NCBI GenBank assembly: GCA_945870015.1
Contig: CAMBQS010000033.1
Location: forward strand, 1 to 17,040
Length of the DNA: 17,040 nt
Origin: Desulfocicer vacuolatum DSM 3385
Lineage (GTDB): Bacteria > Desulfobacterota > Desulfobacteria > Desulfobacterales > SURF-7
Direction of reading: 5' to 3'
Positions 6,755 to 14,119 of the stretch are shown one piece after another (the first letter of the stretch is position 1; every line of letters starts with the position of its first letter). Under the pieces are notes generated by a model. The model was not told the DNA's origin. It did no database searches and was given only the letters and a program-made list of their open reading frames with translations. Made by a program: the position numbers and the translations under genes.

Positions 6755-8098
6755 ATGAAATCACAATCCTCCATTCTCTCCGGATTAAAAAAAGATGCCC
6801 GGTCAATATTCCATGCCGGACTTGAAGCCGTGGAACCGGAAACAGCTATCTATCGAAGCTGCAAACGTGAAGCAGATAATCTTTTCATTGGAGATAAAAC
6901 ATACGATCTTTCAAAATATGAAAACATCTATCTGATCGGGGCGGGGAAAGCAGCATCTCCAATGGCTTTTGCCATGGAGACCCTTTTGGATGACAGGCTT
7001 ACCAGTGGTGTCGCAGTCGTAAAATATGGTCATTTTTCAAAATCCAATCGAATCAAAATCATCGAAGCCGGCCACCCTGTACCGGATGAAAATGGAGCAA
7101 AAGGCGCGGAATCCATAATGCAGATCGCTATTCAGGCTGGGGAAAATGATCTTGTCATCTGTCTGATTTCAGGAGGAGGTTCCGCCCTTCTGCCTTTTCC
7201 GGCACCCGGAATCACATTGGAAGACAAGCAGGAAACAATTAAAATTCTTCTTTCATGTGGAGCTGCAATCAACGAAATCAATTCCATCCGGAAACACATC
7301 TCCGGAATCAAAGGCGGACGCCTTGCTCAAACCGCATACCCGGCGTCCTTCGTATCCTTGCTCCTTTCCGACGTGGTAGGAGATGACCTTGACGTCATTG
7401 CATCCGGCCCATCTGTTCCGGATTCCAGCACATATCAGGACTGTATGGATATCATTACCCGGTATGGTATGATCAAAAAATTGCCTGATTCCATTCTCAG
7501 GCATTTACAAAACGGTCTTGCCGGATTGGTTCCGGAAACACCCAAACCGCAAGACCCGGTTTTCAGCAAAACCGGGAATCTGATTATCGGAAGCAATATG
7601 GATGCTATCTGTTCGGCCAAAATAAAAGCCCAAAACCTCGGATATAACACGCTGATTCTTTCCTCTATGATTCAGGGGGAAACCAGGGAAGTAGCCAAGG
7701 TGCATGCTGCAATTGCAAAGGAGATCCGGAAAACCGGGCAACCCTTGTCACCCCCGGCATGTATTCTGTCAGGTGGAGAAACTACGGTAACTCTTTCCGG
7801 AAACGGAAAAGGAGGAAGGAATCAGGAATTTGCGCTGGCCGCGGCAATCGATATCGACGGCCATGAAAATATCGTTATTTTCAGTGCTGGTACAGATGGA
7901 ACCGATGGGCCAACGGATGCAGCCGGTGCGCTTGCGGATTCAACAACCATAAAAAGAGCCTCGGGAAAAAGATTACATGCCTTTGAATACCTTTCCAATA
8001 ATGACGCGTACCACTTCTTTCACGCCATCAACGATCTTATCATAACCGGGCCGACCCTTACCAATGTCATGGACCTGAGAATCATTCTGGTCGGCTAA
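6755..8098 (+). CDS. gckA: Glycerate 2-kinase, type 2 (GckA/TtuD, MOFRL family)
   Basis: The enzyme phosphorylates D-glycerate to 2-phosphoglycerate with ATP in the cytoplasm, feeding glycerate from serine, glyoxylate or sugar-acid catabolism into glycolysis. The 447 residues cover the complete two-domain family: an N-terminal DUF4147 domain with GAGKAA (62-67), LISGGGSALLP (138-148), SIRKHISGIKGGRL (177-190) and LSDVVGDDLDVIASGP (204-219), then the MOFRL domain with LSGGET (338-343), GKGGRNQE (351-358) and DGTDGPTDAAGA (381-392). No in-frame ATG lies close to 6755. No good ribosome-binding site precedes it (AGGG is about 15 bases away), in keeping with a possibly leaderless message. The stop lies 5 bases from that of the convergent manC. 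No glyoxylate or serine pathway genes are adjacent. Confidence 0.93.
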   Translation: MKSQSSILSGLKKDARSIFHAGLEAVEPETAIYRSCKREADNLFIGDKTYDLSKYENIYLIGAGKAASPMAFAMETLLDDRLTSGVAVVKYGHFSKSNRIKIIEAGHPVPDENGAKGAESIMQIAIQAGENDLVICLISGGGSALLPFPAPGITLEDKQETIKILLSCGAAINEINSIRKHISGIKGGRLAQTAYPASFVSLLLSDVVGDDLDVIASGPSVPDSSTYQDCMDIITRYGMIKKLPDSILRHLQNGLAGLVPETPKPQDPVFSKTGNLIIGSNMDAICSAKIKAQNLGYNTLILSSMIQGETREVAKVHAAIAKEIRKTGQPLSPPACILSGGETTVTLSGNGKGGRNQEFALAAAIDIDGHENIVIFSAGTDGTDGPTDAAGALADSTTIKRASGKRLHAFEYLSNNDAYHFFHAINDLIITGPTLTNVMDLRIILVG

Positions 8099-8103
8099 CA
8101 GCA

Positions 8104-9516
8104 CTAACTATCTTCCAGACGCACAATATCTTCCTCTCCCAGATAAGAACCGGAATGTACCTCAATGATCTCCAAAGGTATTTTCCCGGGATTTTCCAGC
8201 CGGTGATCCACACCCACAGGTATATAAGCAGACTGGTCTTCTCTCAAAACAATCTGTTCTTCCCCCTTTGTCACCAATGCGGTTCCCCGCACCACGATCC
8301 AATGTTCCGCCCGATGGAAATGCTTCTGCAGAGACATCTGGGCTCCGGGCTTTACCGTAACCCGGTTCACGAGGAACCGTTCTCCCACATCAATGCTTTC
8401 ACAAATTCCCCAGGGTCTGTAGTCTCTTCGATGCACCAGGGCTTCCTTCCGGTTGCCGGATTTAAGCTGATCCACAATCTGTTTGACATCCTGCACACGA
8501 TCCATCGGGGAAATCAAAACCGCATCCGCGGTTTCCACCACAATATGATTTTTTAAACCAATCGCAGCAATCATACGGCCGGTAGAGTGGAGATAAGACT
8601 TATGGACTTGATGTGTAATGACATCTCCATGAATGACATTCTGACTGCTGTCTTTTTTCCCGACCTGCCATAATGCCTCCCATGATCCCAGATCATTCCA
8701 CCCTGCATCGAACGGAATCATCACACCTGCATCTGTTTTTTCCATCACTGCATAATCGATTGAATCAGAAGGACAGGAAGAGAATTCGCCGGCATCCAGT
8801 CTGAAAAAATCAAGATCCCTCCGTCCCTTCCGGAAAGCGCGCTCGCAAGCTGCGACCATATCCGGAACATACTTCTTCAGTTCCGCAAGAACCGTCCGTG
8901 CCTTGAACATAAAAATACCGCTGTTCCAGCAATAATTACCGGAAGCAAGATACTTTTCTGCGGTTTTCAGATCCGGTTTTTCAACAAACTCACGGATGGT
9001 GACCGCCTTTCCGTCAGTATGGGCCGCAACAATCGGATCTCCTTTTTGAATATACCCATACCCGGTTTCCGGAGCACTGGGAACAATCCCGAACGTGATC
9101 AATTTCCCTTCATGACTGAAATGTTCACCCATGCGTATTACCTGCTGGAAGGTATGGATATCCTCAATGTGATGATCCGCAGGAAGTACAACCAGCAAAG
9201 GATCTTCATCGACGTCCAGGGCTTGCAGAGCGGCAATGGCCACAGCCGGAGCCGTATTCCGTCCGACCGGCTCCAGTATGATGGATGCGGGATTGATATG
9301 GATCCGGCGCGCCTGTTCGGCAATCATGAACCGATGCTCCTCATTGCAGATAATGATCGGGTCATCGATTCCCTGAAAATCACTCAAGCGTAAGATTGTA
9401 TTCTGAAGCATGGTGTTTTCATTCACAAGATTCATTAATTGCTTGGGGAACAACTGTCTGGACAGCGGCCACAGCCTGGTACCTGAACCTCCTGCAAGAA
9501 TCACGGGAAATATCAT
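8104..9516 (-). CDS. manC: Mannose-1-phosphate guanylyltransferase / mannose-6-phosphate isomerase
   Basis: The type II bifunctional enzyme makes GDP-mannose from mannose-1-phosphate and GTP and can interconvert fructose-6-phosphate and mannose-6-phosphate; GDP-mannose feeds LPS, capsule or exopolysaccharide synthesis. The 470-residue length is normal. The nucleotidyltransferase domain shows GGSGTRLWPLSR (9-20), the LPADHH segment (111-116), FVEKP (177-181) and WNDLGSW (273-279). The C-terminal cupin domain begins near RPWG (367-370) and carries the isomerase metal motif QKHFHRAEH (397-405), so both activities should be retained. The start is the ATG at 9516 with a strong AGGAGG three bases upstream. 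It lies 97 bases downstream of cysQ on the same strand, probably one transcript. No other sugar-nucleotide genes are visible. Confidence 0.95.
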   Translation of the reverse strand: MIFPVILAGGSGTRLWPLSRQLFPKQLMNLVNENTMLQNTILRLSDFQGIDDPIIICNEEHRFMIAEQARRIHINPASIILEPVGRNTAPAVAIAALQALDVDEDPLLVVLPADHHIEDIHTFQQVIRMGEHFSHEGKLITFGIVPSAPETGYGYIQKGDPIVAAHTDGKAVTIREFVEKPDLKTAEKYLASGNYCWNSGIFMFKARTVLAELKKYVPDMVAACERAFRKGRRDLDFFRLDAGEFSSCPSDSIDYAVMEKTDAGVMIPFDAGWNDLGSWEALWQVGKKDSSQNVIHGDVITHQVHKSYLHSTGRMIAAIGLKNHIVVETADAVLISPMDRVQDVKQIVDQLKSGNRKEALVHRRDYRPWGICESIDVGERFLVNRVTVKPGAQMSLQKHFHRAEHWIVVRGTALVTKGEEQIVLREDQSAYIPVGVDHRLENPGKIPLEIIEVHSGSYLGEEDIVRLEDS

Positions 9517-9612
9517 AATCCTCCTATCCTTTCATAACTGAAATCCATACCGGGATACGGCTGTTCAAATAAAAAAACCGGCATCCATAATAAGGGGCTG
9601 AACCGGACGCAA

Positions 9613-10479
9613 TCACCGTGTCACCGGTCTCTCCTGTTCAGGCCGAGAAACCACAAAATTGGGATTTAACAGGTTTTCCCGGTTATAGGTCAAAGGGCTT
9701 CCTGTATCCCAGCATAAAACCCGGCATCCGGATTGTTCCGCAATGGCCTGGCCTGCAGCCGTATCCCACTCCATGGTTGGCCCGAGGCGTGGGTAAATAT
9801 CCGCCTCTCCTTCTGCAACAAGACAAAACTTCAAAGAGCTTCCCGCAGAGAGAAACCCGACCGTCTGATACTCTTTTTTCTTTTGAGCAACATATGCTTC
9901 CAGTTCCGGAGTTGAATGGGACCGGCTGCCGACAATCCGGCATGATGTTTCATCTGTTCTTTGTTTTAACGGCAGGGTGACGGAACAGGACAAAACCATT
10001 TCAACTATTTCCGGTTTTGATTCTTGAAGAATCATCTCTCCGATTTTTTTGACCAAATCGGGATCACTCATCTTTCTTGCCCCAAATCCTTCTGCTGCAA
10101 AATACAGTGTGGATGTAACCGGAACAAAAATGACTCCCAAAACAGGCGTATTGTTTTTCACAAGGGCGATATTGACCGTGAACTCATCATTCCGTTTGAT
10201 GAATTCCTTGGTACCATCCAGCGGATCGACAATCCATAATCTATCCCATTTTTTTCTTTCCGCATAATCAATATTCCGTCCTTCCTCGCTCAGAATCGGG
10301 ATATTGGTTTTGCTTAAAATTCCGGAAATCATATCATGCGATCTCTGGTCTGCAATCGTCAGAGGAGAATCGTCGGATTTGTATTCAACCGAATAATCCG
10401 AATGATAAACATCCAGAATCACGAGTCCGGCTTTTATGGAAGCTGTAATCGATTCATGTAAAAGATTTTTTATTTTCAT
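9613..10479 (-). CDS. cysQ: 3'(2'),5'-bisphosphate nucleotidase, CysQ type
   Basis: CysQ-family phosphatases remove a phosphate from 3'-phosphoadenosine 5'-phosphate (PAP) or PAPS and belong to the Li+-sensitive, Mg2+-dependent inositol monophosphatase fold. The 288-residue protein shows the metal site in order: LSEEG (63-67), DPLDGTKEFI (85-94) and EWDTAAGQAI (237-246) with the third metal aspartate at 239. KEF after DPLDGT points to CysQ and not to inositol monophosphatase. The length is slightly above E. coli CysQ (246). The start at 10479 follows AAGGAAAG. manC lies downstream on the same strand. Dissimilatory sulfate reduction proceeds through APS without PAPS, so if the host is a sulfate reducer the substrate may come from acyl-carrier or sulfotransferase chemistry; a sugar-phosphate role next to manC is a less likely alternative. 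Confidence 0.9.
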   Translation of the reverse strand: MKIKNLLHESITASIKAGLVILDVYHSDYSVEYKSDDSPLTIADQRSHDMISGILSKTNIPILSEEGRNIDYAERKKWDRLWIVDPLDGTKEFIKRNDEFTVNIALVKNNTPVLGVIFVPVTSTLYFAAEGFGARKMSDPDLVKKIGEMILQESKPEIVEMVLSCSVTLPLKQRTDETSCRIVGSRSHSTPELEAYVAQKKKEYQTVGFLSAGSSLKFCLVAEGEADIYPRLGPTMEWDTAAGQAIAEQSGCRVLCWDTGSPLTYNRENLLNPNFVVSRPEQERPVTR

Positions 10480-10516
10480 ATCTTTCCTTGCTGGTAATCT
10501 TTTTCTTTTTTCCGGA

Positions 10517-10545
10517 ACAGTACAGAATTAAAATATAGTTGTCAA
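10517..10545 (-). promoter_or_regulatory. Candidate promoter for cysQ-manC
   Basis: On the minus strand a perfect TTGACA (10545-10540) is followed after 17 bases by TACTGT (10522-10517), a weak -10 box. The expected start is near 10510, with a leader of about 30 bases. Confidence 0.45.
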
Positions 10546-10669
10546 ACCACTCATTCTGTTGCCGAGGTATGCCCCTTGAGATTATTTTATTGCTGTGATA
10601 TGCGCAGAAACGGTGGTTTTGAAAAAAGAGACAATTTTAACCCATAAGAATACAGGAAATTTTTTCAAA

Positions 10670-11398
10670 ATGAGAAAGGTCTTGATCGTAGACGACGATT
10701 CTGTAACACGCGGTTTGCTCTCAAGAGTGCTGAAAACCCACTCAGAAGAATTCCTGGTCACCACTGCTGCTGACGGCAAAGAAGCAACCGCAATCATTCG
10801 GGAGCAGACCATCAATCTGGTCATCACGGATTTACAAATGCCTGTTATGGACGGCTTTGAGCTGCTGGCCTATATTTCAGAACATCACCCCGAAATACCG
10901 GTTTTTATCATGACCGCCTTTGGTGACTCAGAGGTGAAAAAAAGACTCGATACTTTCGGGTCCATAAAATATTTTGAAAAACCGCTTAACATTGATATCA
11001 TAACAGAATGTATCCTGGATGAATTGAACTCCGGCGCAGAGGGCACCTTGAAGGGAATCAGCCTTTCCTCTTTTCTTCAGCTCATTGAAATGGAAAAAAA
11101 AACCTGTACGCTCCGTATCAAAACAAAAAATCAATCCGGAATGTTGTATTTTCTTAAAGGAGAACTGATTTCTGCATCCAGTGACAATCTTGAAAACGAA
11201 GCGGCAATTTATGAAATGCTTTGCTGGGACAAAATTGTGATTGAAATCGAAAACCTCTGTAAAAAGACCAGAAAAGAGATCAAACAACCCCTGATGAATC
11301 TGCTTATGGAAGGTCTCTCCCTCAAGGATGAAAGAGAGCACAAAAACAAAGAGAAGAAAACGCCCCTGAAGCCGCTTAAATCCCTGAGCAATAAATAA
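10670..11398 (+). CDS. Response regulator: receiver domain plus DUF4388 (PATAN)
   Basis: This is a two-component response regulator without a DNA-binding output. In the 242-residue protein the receiver domain spans about residues 1-117, with the acidic pocket DDD (8-10), phospho-acceptor D54 in VITDLQMP, switch T82 and K104 in FEKP, so it should be phosphorylated normally. A DUF4388/PATAN domain follows at about 125-225, recognised from LKGISLSSFLQLIEMEKKT, GMLYFLKGELISA and AAIYEMLCW; this domain occurs in regulators of motility and development and is thought to act in protein-protein contacts. The C terminus is Lys-rich. The start at 10670 places the receiver's first strand right at the N terminus; AGGAAA lies about 10 bases upstream, and the frame is open upstream to a GTG at 10595. 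A PilZ gene follows 63 bases downstream. No histidine kinase is in the window. Confidence 0.88.
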   Translation: MRKVLIVDDDSVTRGLLSRVLKTHSEEFLVTTAADGKEATAIIREQTINLVITDLQMPVMDGFELLAYISEHHPEIPVFIMTAFGDSEVKKRLDTFGSIKYFEKPLNIDIITECILDELNSGAEGTLKGISLSSFLQLIEMEKKTCTLRIKTKNQSGMLYFLKGELISASSDNLENEAAIYEMLCWDKIVIEIENLCKKTRKEIKQPLMNLLMEGLSLKDEREHKNKEKKTPLKPLKSLSNK

Positions 11399-11461
11399 TA
11401 ATGCAGGAAGCGGATTATCCTGAATTGACAAAGTCCGGCCAATACATTATTATTGCGGCAA

Positions 11462-11788
11462 ATGAAACAAAATAAACCGAACATAGGGGTGAAAGAAAGG
11501 CGCCTGGCGCAAAGAATACCCTGCAGCACGGCTGTTGCCTATGCAACCCAGACGCTGACCAACATAGAATATATTCAAGATATCAGCGCATGGGGTGTTT
11601 TTATCCGGACCAAAGAACCGGTATCTATCGGTGAAGATATTACCATGACCATTCCTCCACAAACCGGAAGCAACTCATCCATTAAAATCATCGGAGAGGT
11701 CGTACGGGCAACCGCAAAGGGAATCGGCGTTAAATTCAAGATGGGGATCGATGAATCGGTTATCCGGCCTCTTCTGGTTAAAAAATAG
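11462..11788 (+). CDS. Single-domain PilZ protein (c-di-GMP binding)
   Basis: PilZ domains bind cyclic di-GMP and transmit it to motility, secretion or polysaccharide machinery. The 108-residue protein has the RxxxR motif (R14 to R18) and, after one strand pair, DISAWG (40-45), matching the (D/N)xSxxG motif; together these form the ligand site, so binding is likely intact. It has no other domain and no membrane segment, like small PilZ adaptor proteins. The start is uncertain: ATG at 11462 has no clear ribosome-binding site, and a TTG three codons upstream is possible. It lies downstream of the receiver-DUF4388 gene in the same direction, suggesting a combined phosphorelay and c-di-GMP output. 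No diguanylate cyclase or phosphodiesterase is nearby. Confidence 0.85.
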   Translation: MKQNKPNIGVKERRLAQRIPCSTAVAYATQTLTNIEYIQDISAWGVFIRTKEPVSIGEDITMTIPPQTGSNSSIKIIGEVVRATAKGIGVKFKMGIDESVIRPLLVKK

Positions 11789-11817
11789 ACTGCCCGGAAA
11801 AATAATATGACGCCTTG

Positions 11818-12312
11818 TTATTTTTCACTATCCAGAGATAAAAGCCAGTCCCGTATTGCAAGCCCGGTTCCAAAATCCCATGGTTTCAGCCTTGCCGGCT
11901 CCAGACATTTGATTTCGGCGATCTCTTCACCGAGCTGAATCTCACCTTCTGCAGATACATGGTATGCGATAATCAATTGATTCATCATCGGGAATGGATA
12001 CAGCCCGACGAGATTGACTGTCTTGCCATCCAACCCAAGCTCTTCTTTCACCTCCCGTAAGATGCCGGTCTCCGGAGATTCATCTTTTTCTAGAAACCCG
12101 GTAATCAGGCCGAACATCTTTGGGTGCCAGCTTTTATTCCGGGCCAGAATAACGGTTCCATTATACTCCACGATACCTGCAACAACCGGTGTCGGAGAAT
12201 CCCAATAAACATAACCACATGAATCAGCAGAACAGGATAAGCGGATCTTTCCTCCAATATCTTTTTCCTTCAGGGAGGTGCGGCATACCGGGCAATAGTT
12301 GATTTTTGACAT
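11818..12312 (-). CDS. NUDIX hydrolase with N-terminal zinc ribbon
   Basis: NUDIX enzymes hydrolyse nucleoside diphosphates linked to another moiety. This 164-residue protein opens with a zinc ribbon (cysteines 7, 10, 27 and 32) and has a perfect NUDIX box from G72 through E78, R86-E87, E90-E91 to G93. After the box, the segment LYPFPMMNQLIIAY (104-117) lines up with the region that carries the SQPWPFPxS signature of NADH pyrophosphatase NudC, with only PFP retained, so this looks like a NudC relative without the N-terminal domain. Substrate is therefore open: NADH, NAD-capped RNA, ADP-ribose or another dinucleotide. The start at 12312 has an AGGAGG site nine bases upstream. It is convergent with the PilZ gene (29 bases between stops) and divergent from the helicase gene. 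Confidence 0.88.
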   Translation of the reverse strand: MSKINYCPVCRTSLKEKDIGGKIRLSCSADSCGYVYWDSPTPVVAGIVEYNGTVILARNKSWHPKMFGLITGFLEKDESPETGILREVKEELGLDGKTVNLVGLYPFPMMNQLIIAYHVSAEGEIQLGEEIAEIKCLEPARLKPWDFGTGLAIRDWLLSLDSEK

Positions 12313-12562
12313 TGTTCAAGTCCTCCTGTTTTAAAAAAATCAAAACCGATCCCCCGTTACCCTTATAAAAAAACTATCGATTGGGAGATACCCATTTCAA
12401 CTCTTATTGCTTATACACCGGATCTATATAAATACAAACCCTGGTTTGAAACAGAATTATGAAAGCCATAGCTTTACCTGAAAAAAAATGATAGAGTACC
12501 TGATTGAATGCTCAGCTTTGAAAATGCTGAAATCTTTTAACCCCTTGCGATAGAGAGTTATT

Positions 12563-14086
12563 TTGTTTACATTATTGATTCAGAAAATCCGTGCGTTTTT
12601 TAAAAGGCCATCCCATCCAGTTGAACAGCAGGCAGAAATCCAGCCTGAAATCTTAATTCAAAAACAGGAAGAGAAGATACGGATACCCCCCAAAAAAACC
12701 TGGGATATTTCCTGTTTTCCAATTCCGGAGCATGCGGAAAAAATCCGTTTCCATGATATGAATCTTCCTGTCCAGATCATGCGCGGAATTTTTGACTGCA
12801 AGTTTGAATATTGCACACCCGTTCAGGCTGAAATCCTCCCAAAAGCACTTGAAGGGTTGGATGTCACCGGACGGGCACAGACCGGAACAGGTAAAAGTGC
12901 TGCCTTTCTGATTACAATCTATAAAAGATTGATGGAAAAAAAACCGGATGGAAAACGGCTTCCCGGAACACCCAGAGCGCTCATTCTGGCACCGACCAGA
13001 GAATTGGTGCTTCAAATCCAGAAAGATGCAGAGCTGATCGGACGGTATACCAAAAATCAAATTATCTCTGTATTTGGCGGGATGGATTATGAAAAACAGA
13101 AAAAAATGCTTCAAAACAGAATATTTGATCTCATGGTCGCAACACCGGGCAGATTGATTGATTTTAAAAAGCAGGGAATCATCCATCTCAACAAAGTCGA
13201 AATCCTGGTAATCGATGAAGCGGACAGAATGCTGGATATGGGGTTTATCCCGGATGTCAGAAATATTGTCTACAGCACACCGGACAAAAAAAACCGTCAA
13301 ACCATGTTTTTCAGCGCCACACTGACACCTGAAGTGATCCATCTTGCATCCCAATGGACCCGGAACCCTTTTCAGGTTGAAATCGAACCCGGCCAGGTTG
13401 CCTCAAAATCCATTGATCAGGTCACCTATATTGTAACAGATAACCAAAAATTTACCTTGCTTTATAATCTGATCCTCCAGCAGAATCTGGAGCGGGTTCT
13501 TGTTTTTTCAAACACCCGTGAAGAAACCAGAAATCTAGTCCAAAAACTCAGATTATACAATATTGACGCATCCCTGCTTTCCGGAGAGGTATCACAGATC
13601 AAACGTATCCAGACCCTTGAAGATTTCAAAAAAGGAAAGATCCGGGTACTGGTGGCAACCGATGTCGCTGCCCGCGGTATTCATGTGGATGCCATCAGTC
13701 ATGTGATCAACTATACCCTTCCCCAGGACTCCGAGGATTATGTGCATCGGATCGGTCGAACCGGAAGAGCCGGGGAAACCGGGATTTCCATCAGCTTTGC
13801 AAGTGAAAACGATTCTTTTTATATTCCAGGTATTGAAAAATTGCTCGGGCATAAAATGGAGTGCCTGTATCCTGCTGAAGAACTATTGACCACTTTGCAA
13901 CCGCTTCCACCCAGAAAACAAGGTTCAAACCCTACAAAGCACCGTCCCGGCAGACAAGCCCCCAAAAAAACGTATGATGCAAAAACCAAAAAGAAAACAT
14001 CCGATTCCAATCCCCGGAAATACCGCAAGGAAGATACCTGGAAAAACCGGAAGCCCCGCACCCAGCCCAGAACCGGGAACCCATAA
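12563..14086 (+). CDS. DEAD-box ATP-dependent RNA helicase (RhlB/RhlE type)
   Basis: This is an ATP-driven RNA-unwinding protein of the group acting in RNA decay, ribosome assembly or cold adaptation. In the 507-residue product all motifs are intact and in order: Q motif (81-88), AQTGTGKS (105-112), PTREL (144-148), TPGR (194-197), DEAD (218-221), SAT (251-253), VFSNT (314-318), ATDVAARGI (365-373) and HRIGRTGR (395-402). An N-terminal extension of about 60 residues precedes the Q motif, as in RhlB, and a low-complexity Lys/Arg/Pro-rich tail (about 449-507) should bind RNA. No ATG gives a complete core, so TTG at 12563 is taken as start, with AGAG seven bases upstream; the extension is the least certain part. 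A weak promoter-like pair, TTGAAA (12446-12451) and TAGCTT (12469-12474), lies upstream. uvrA follows 33 bases after the stop. Confidence 0.88.
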   Translation: MFTLLIQKIRAFFKRPSHPVEQQAEIQPEILIQKQEEKIRIPPKKTWDISCFPIPEHAEKIRFHDMNLPVQIMRGIFDCKFEYCTPVQAEILPKALEGLDVTGRAQTGTGKSAAFLITIYKRLMEKKPDGKRLPGTPRALILAPTRELVLQIQKDAELIGRYTKNQIISVFGGMDYEKQKKMLQNRIFDLMVATPGRLIDFKKQGIIHLNKVEILVIDEADRMLDMGFIPDVRNIVYSTPDKKNRQTMFFSATLTPEVIHLASQWTRNPFQVEIEPGQVASKSIDQVTYIVTDNQKFTLLYNLILQQNLERVLVFSNTREETRNLVQKLRLYNIDASLLSGEVSQIKRIQTLEDFKKGKIRVLVATDVAARGIHVDAISHVINYTLPQDSEDYVHRIGRTGRAGETGISISFASENDSFYIPGIEKLLGHKMECLYPAEELLTTLQPLPPRKQGSNPTKHRPGRQAPKKTYDAKTKKKTSDSNPRKYRKEDTWKNRKPRTQPRTGNP

Positions 14087-14119
14087 CCCAGGACGGAAAA
14101 AAGCAGGTACATATTCTAC

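Noticed and set aside
9565..9612. Possible terminator after cysQ (minus strand, CCGG pair followed by seven T)
   Set aside because: The stem would be only four base pairs with a long loop and does not extend. It also lies in a likely cysQ-manC transcript.
12313..12562. Searched the NUDIX-helicase intergenic region for a small RNA, riboswitch or small gene
   Set aside because: Only a weak promoter-like pair and a five-base-pair TCAGC/GCTGA hairpin near 12512 were seen, not enough to call a feature.
12653..13354. A 233-codon open frame opposite the helicase gene
   Set aside because: It mirrors the conserved DEAD-box core and shows no protein family pattern of its own.
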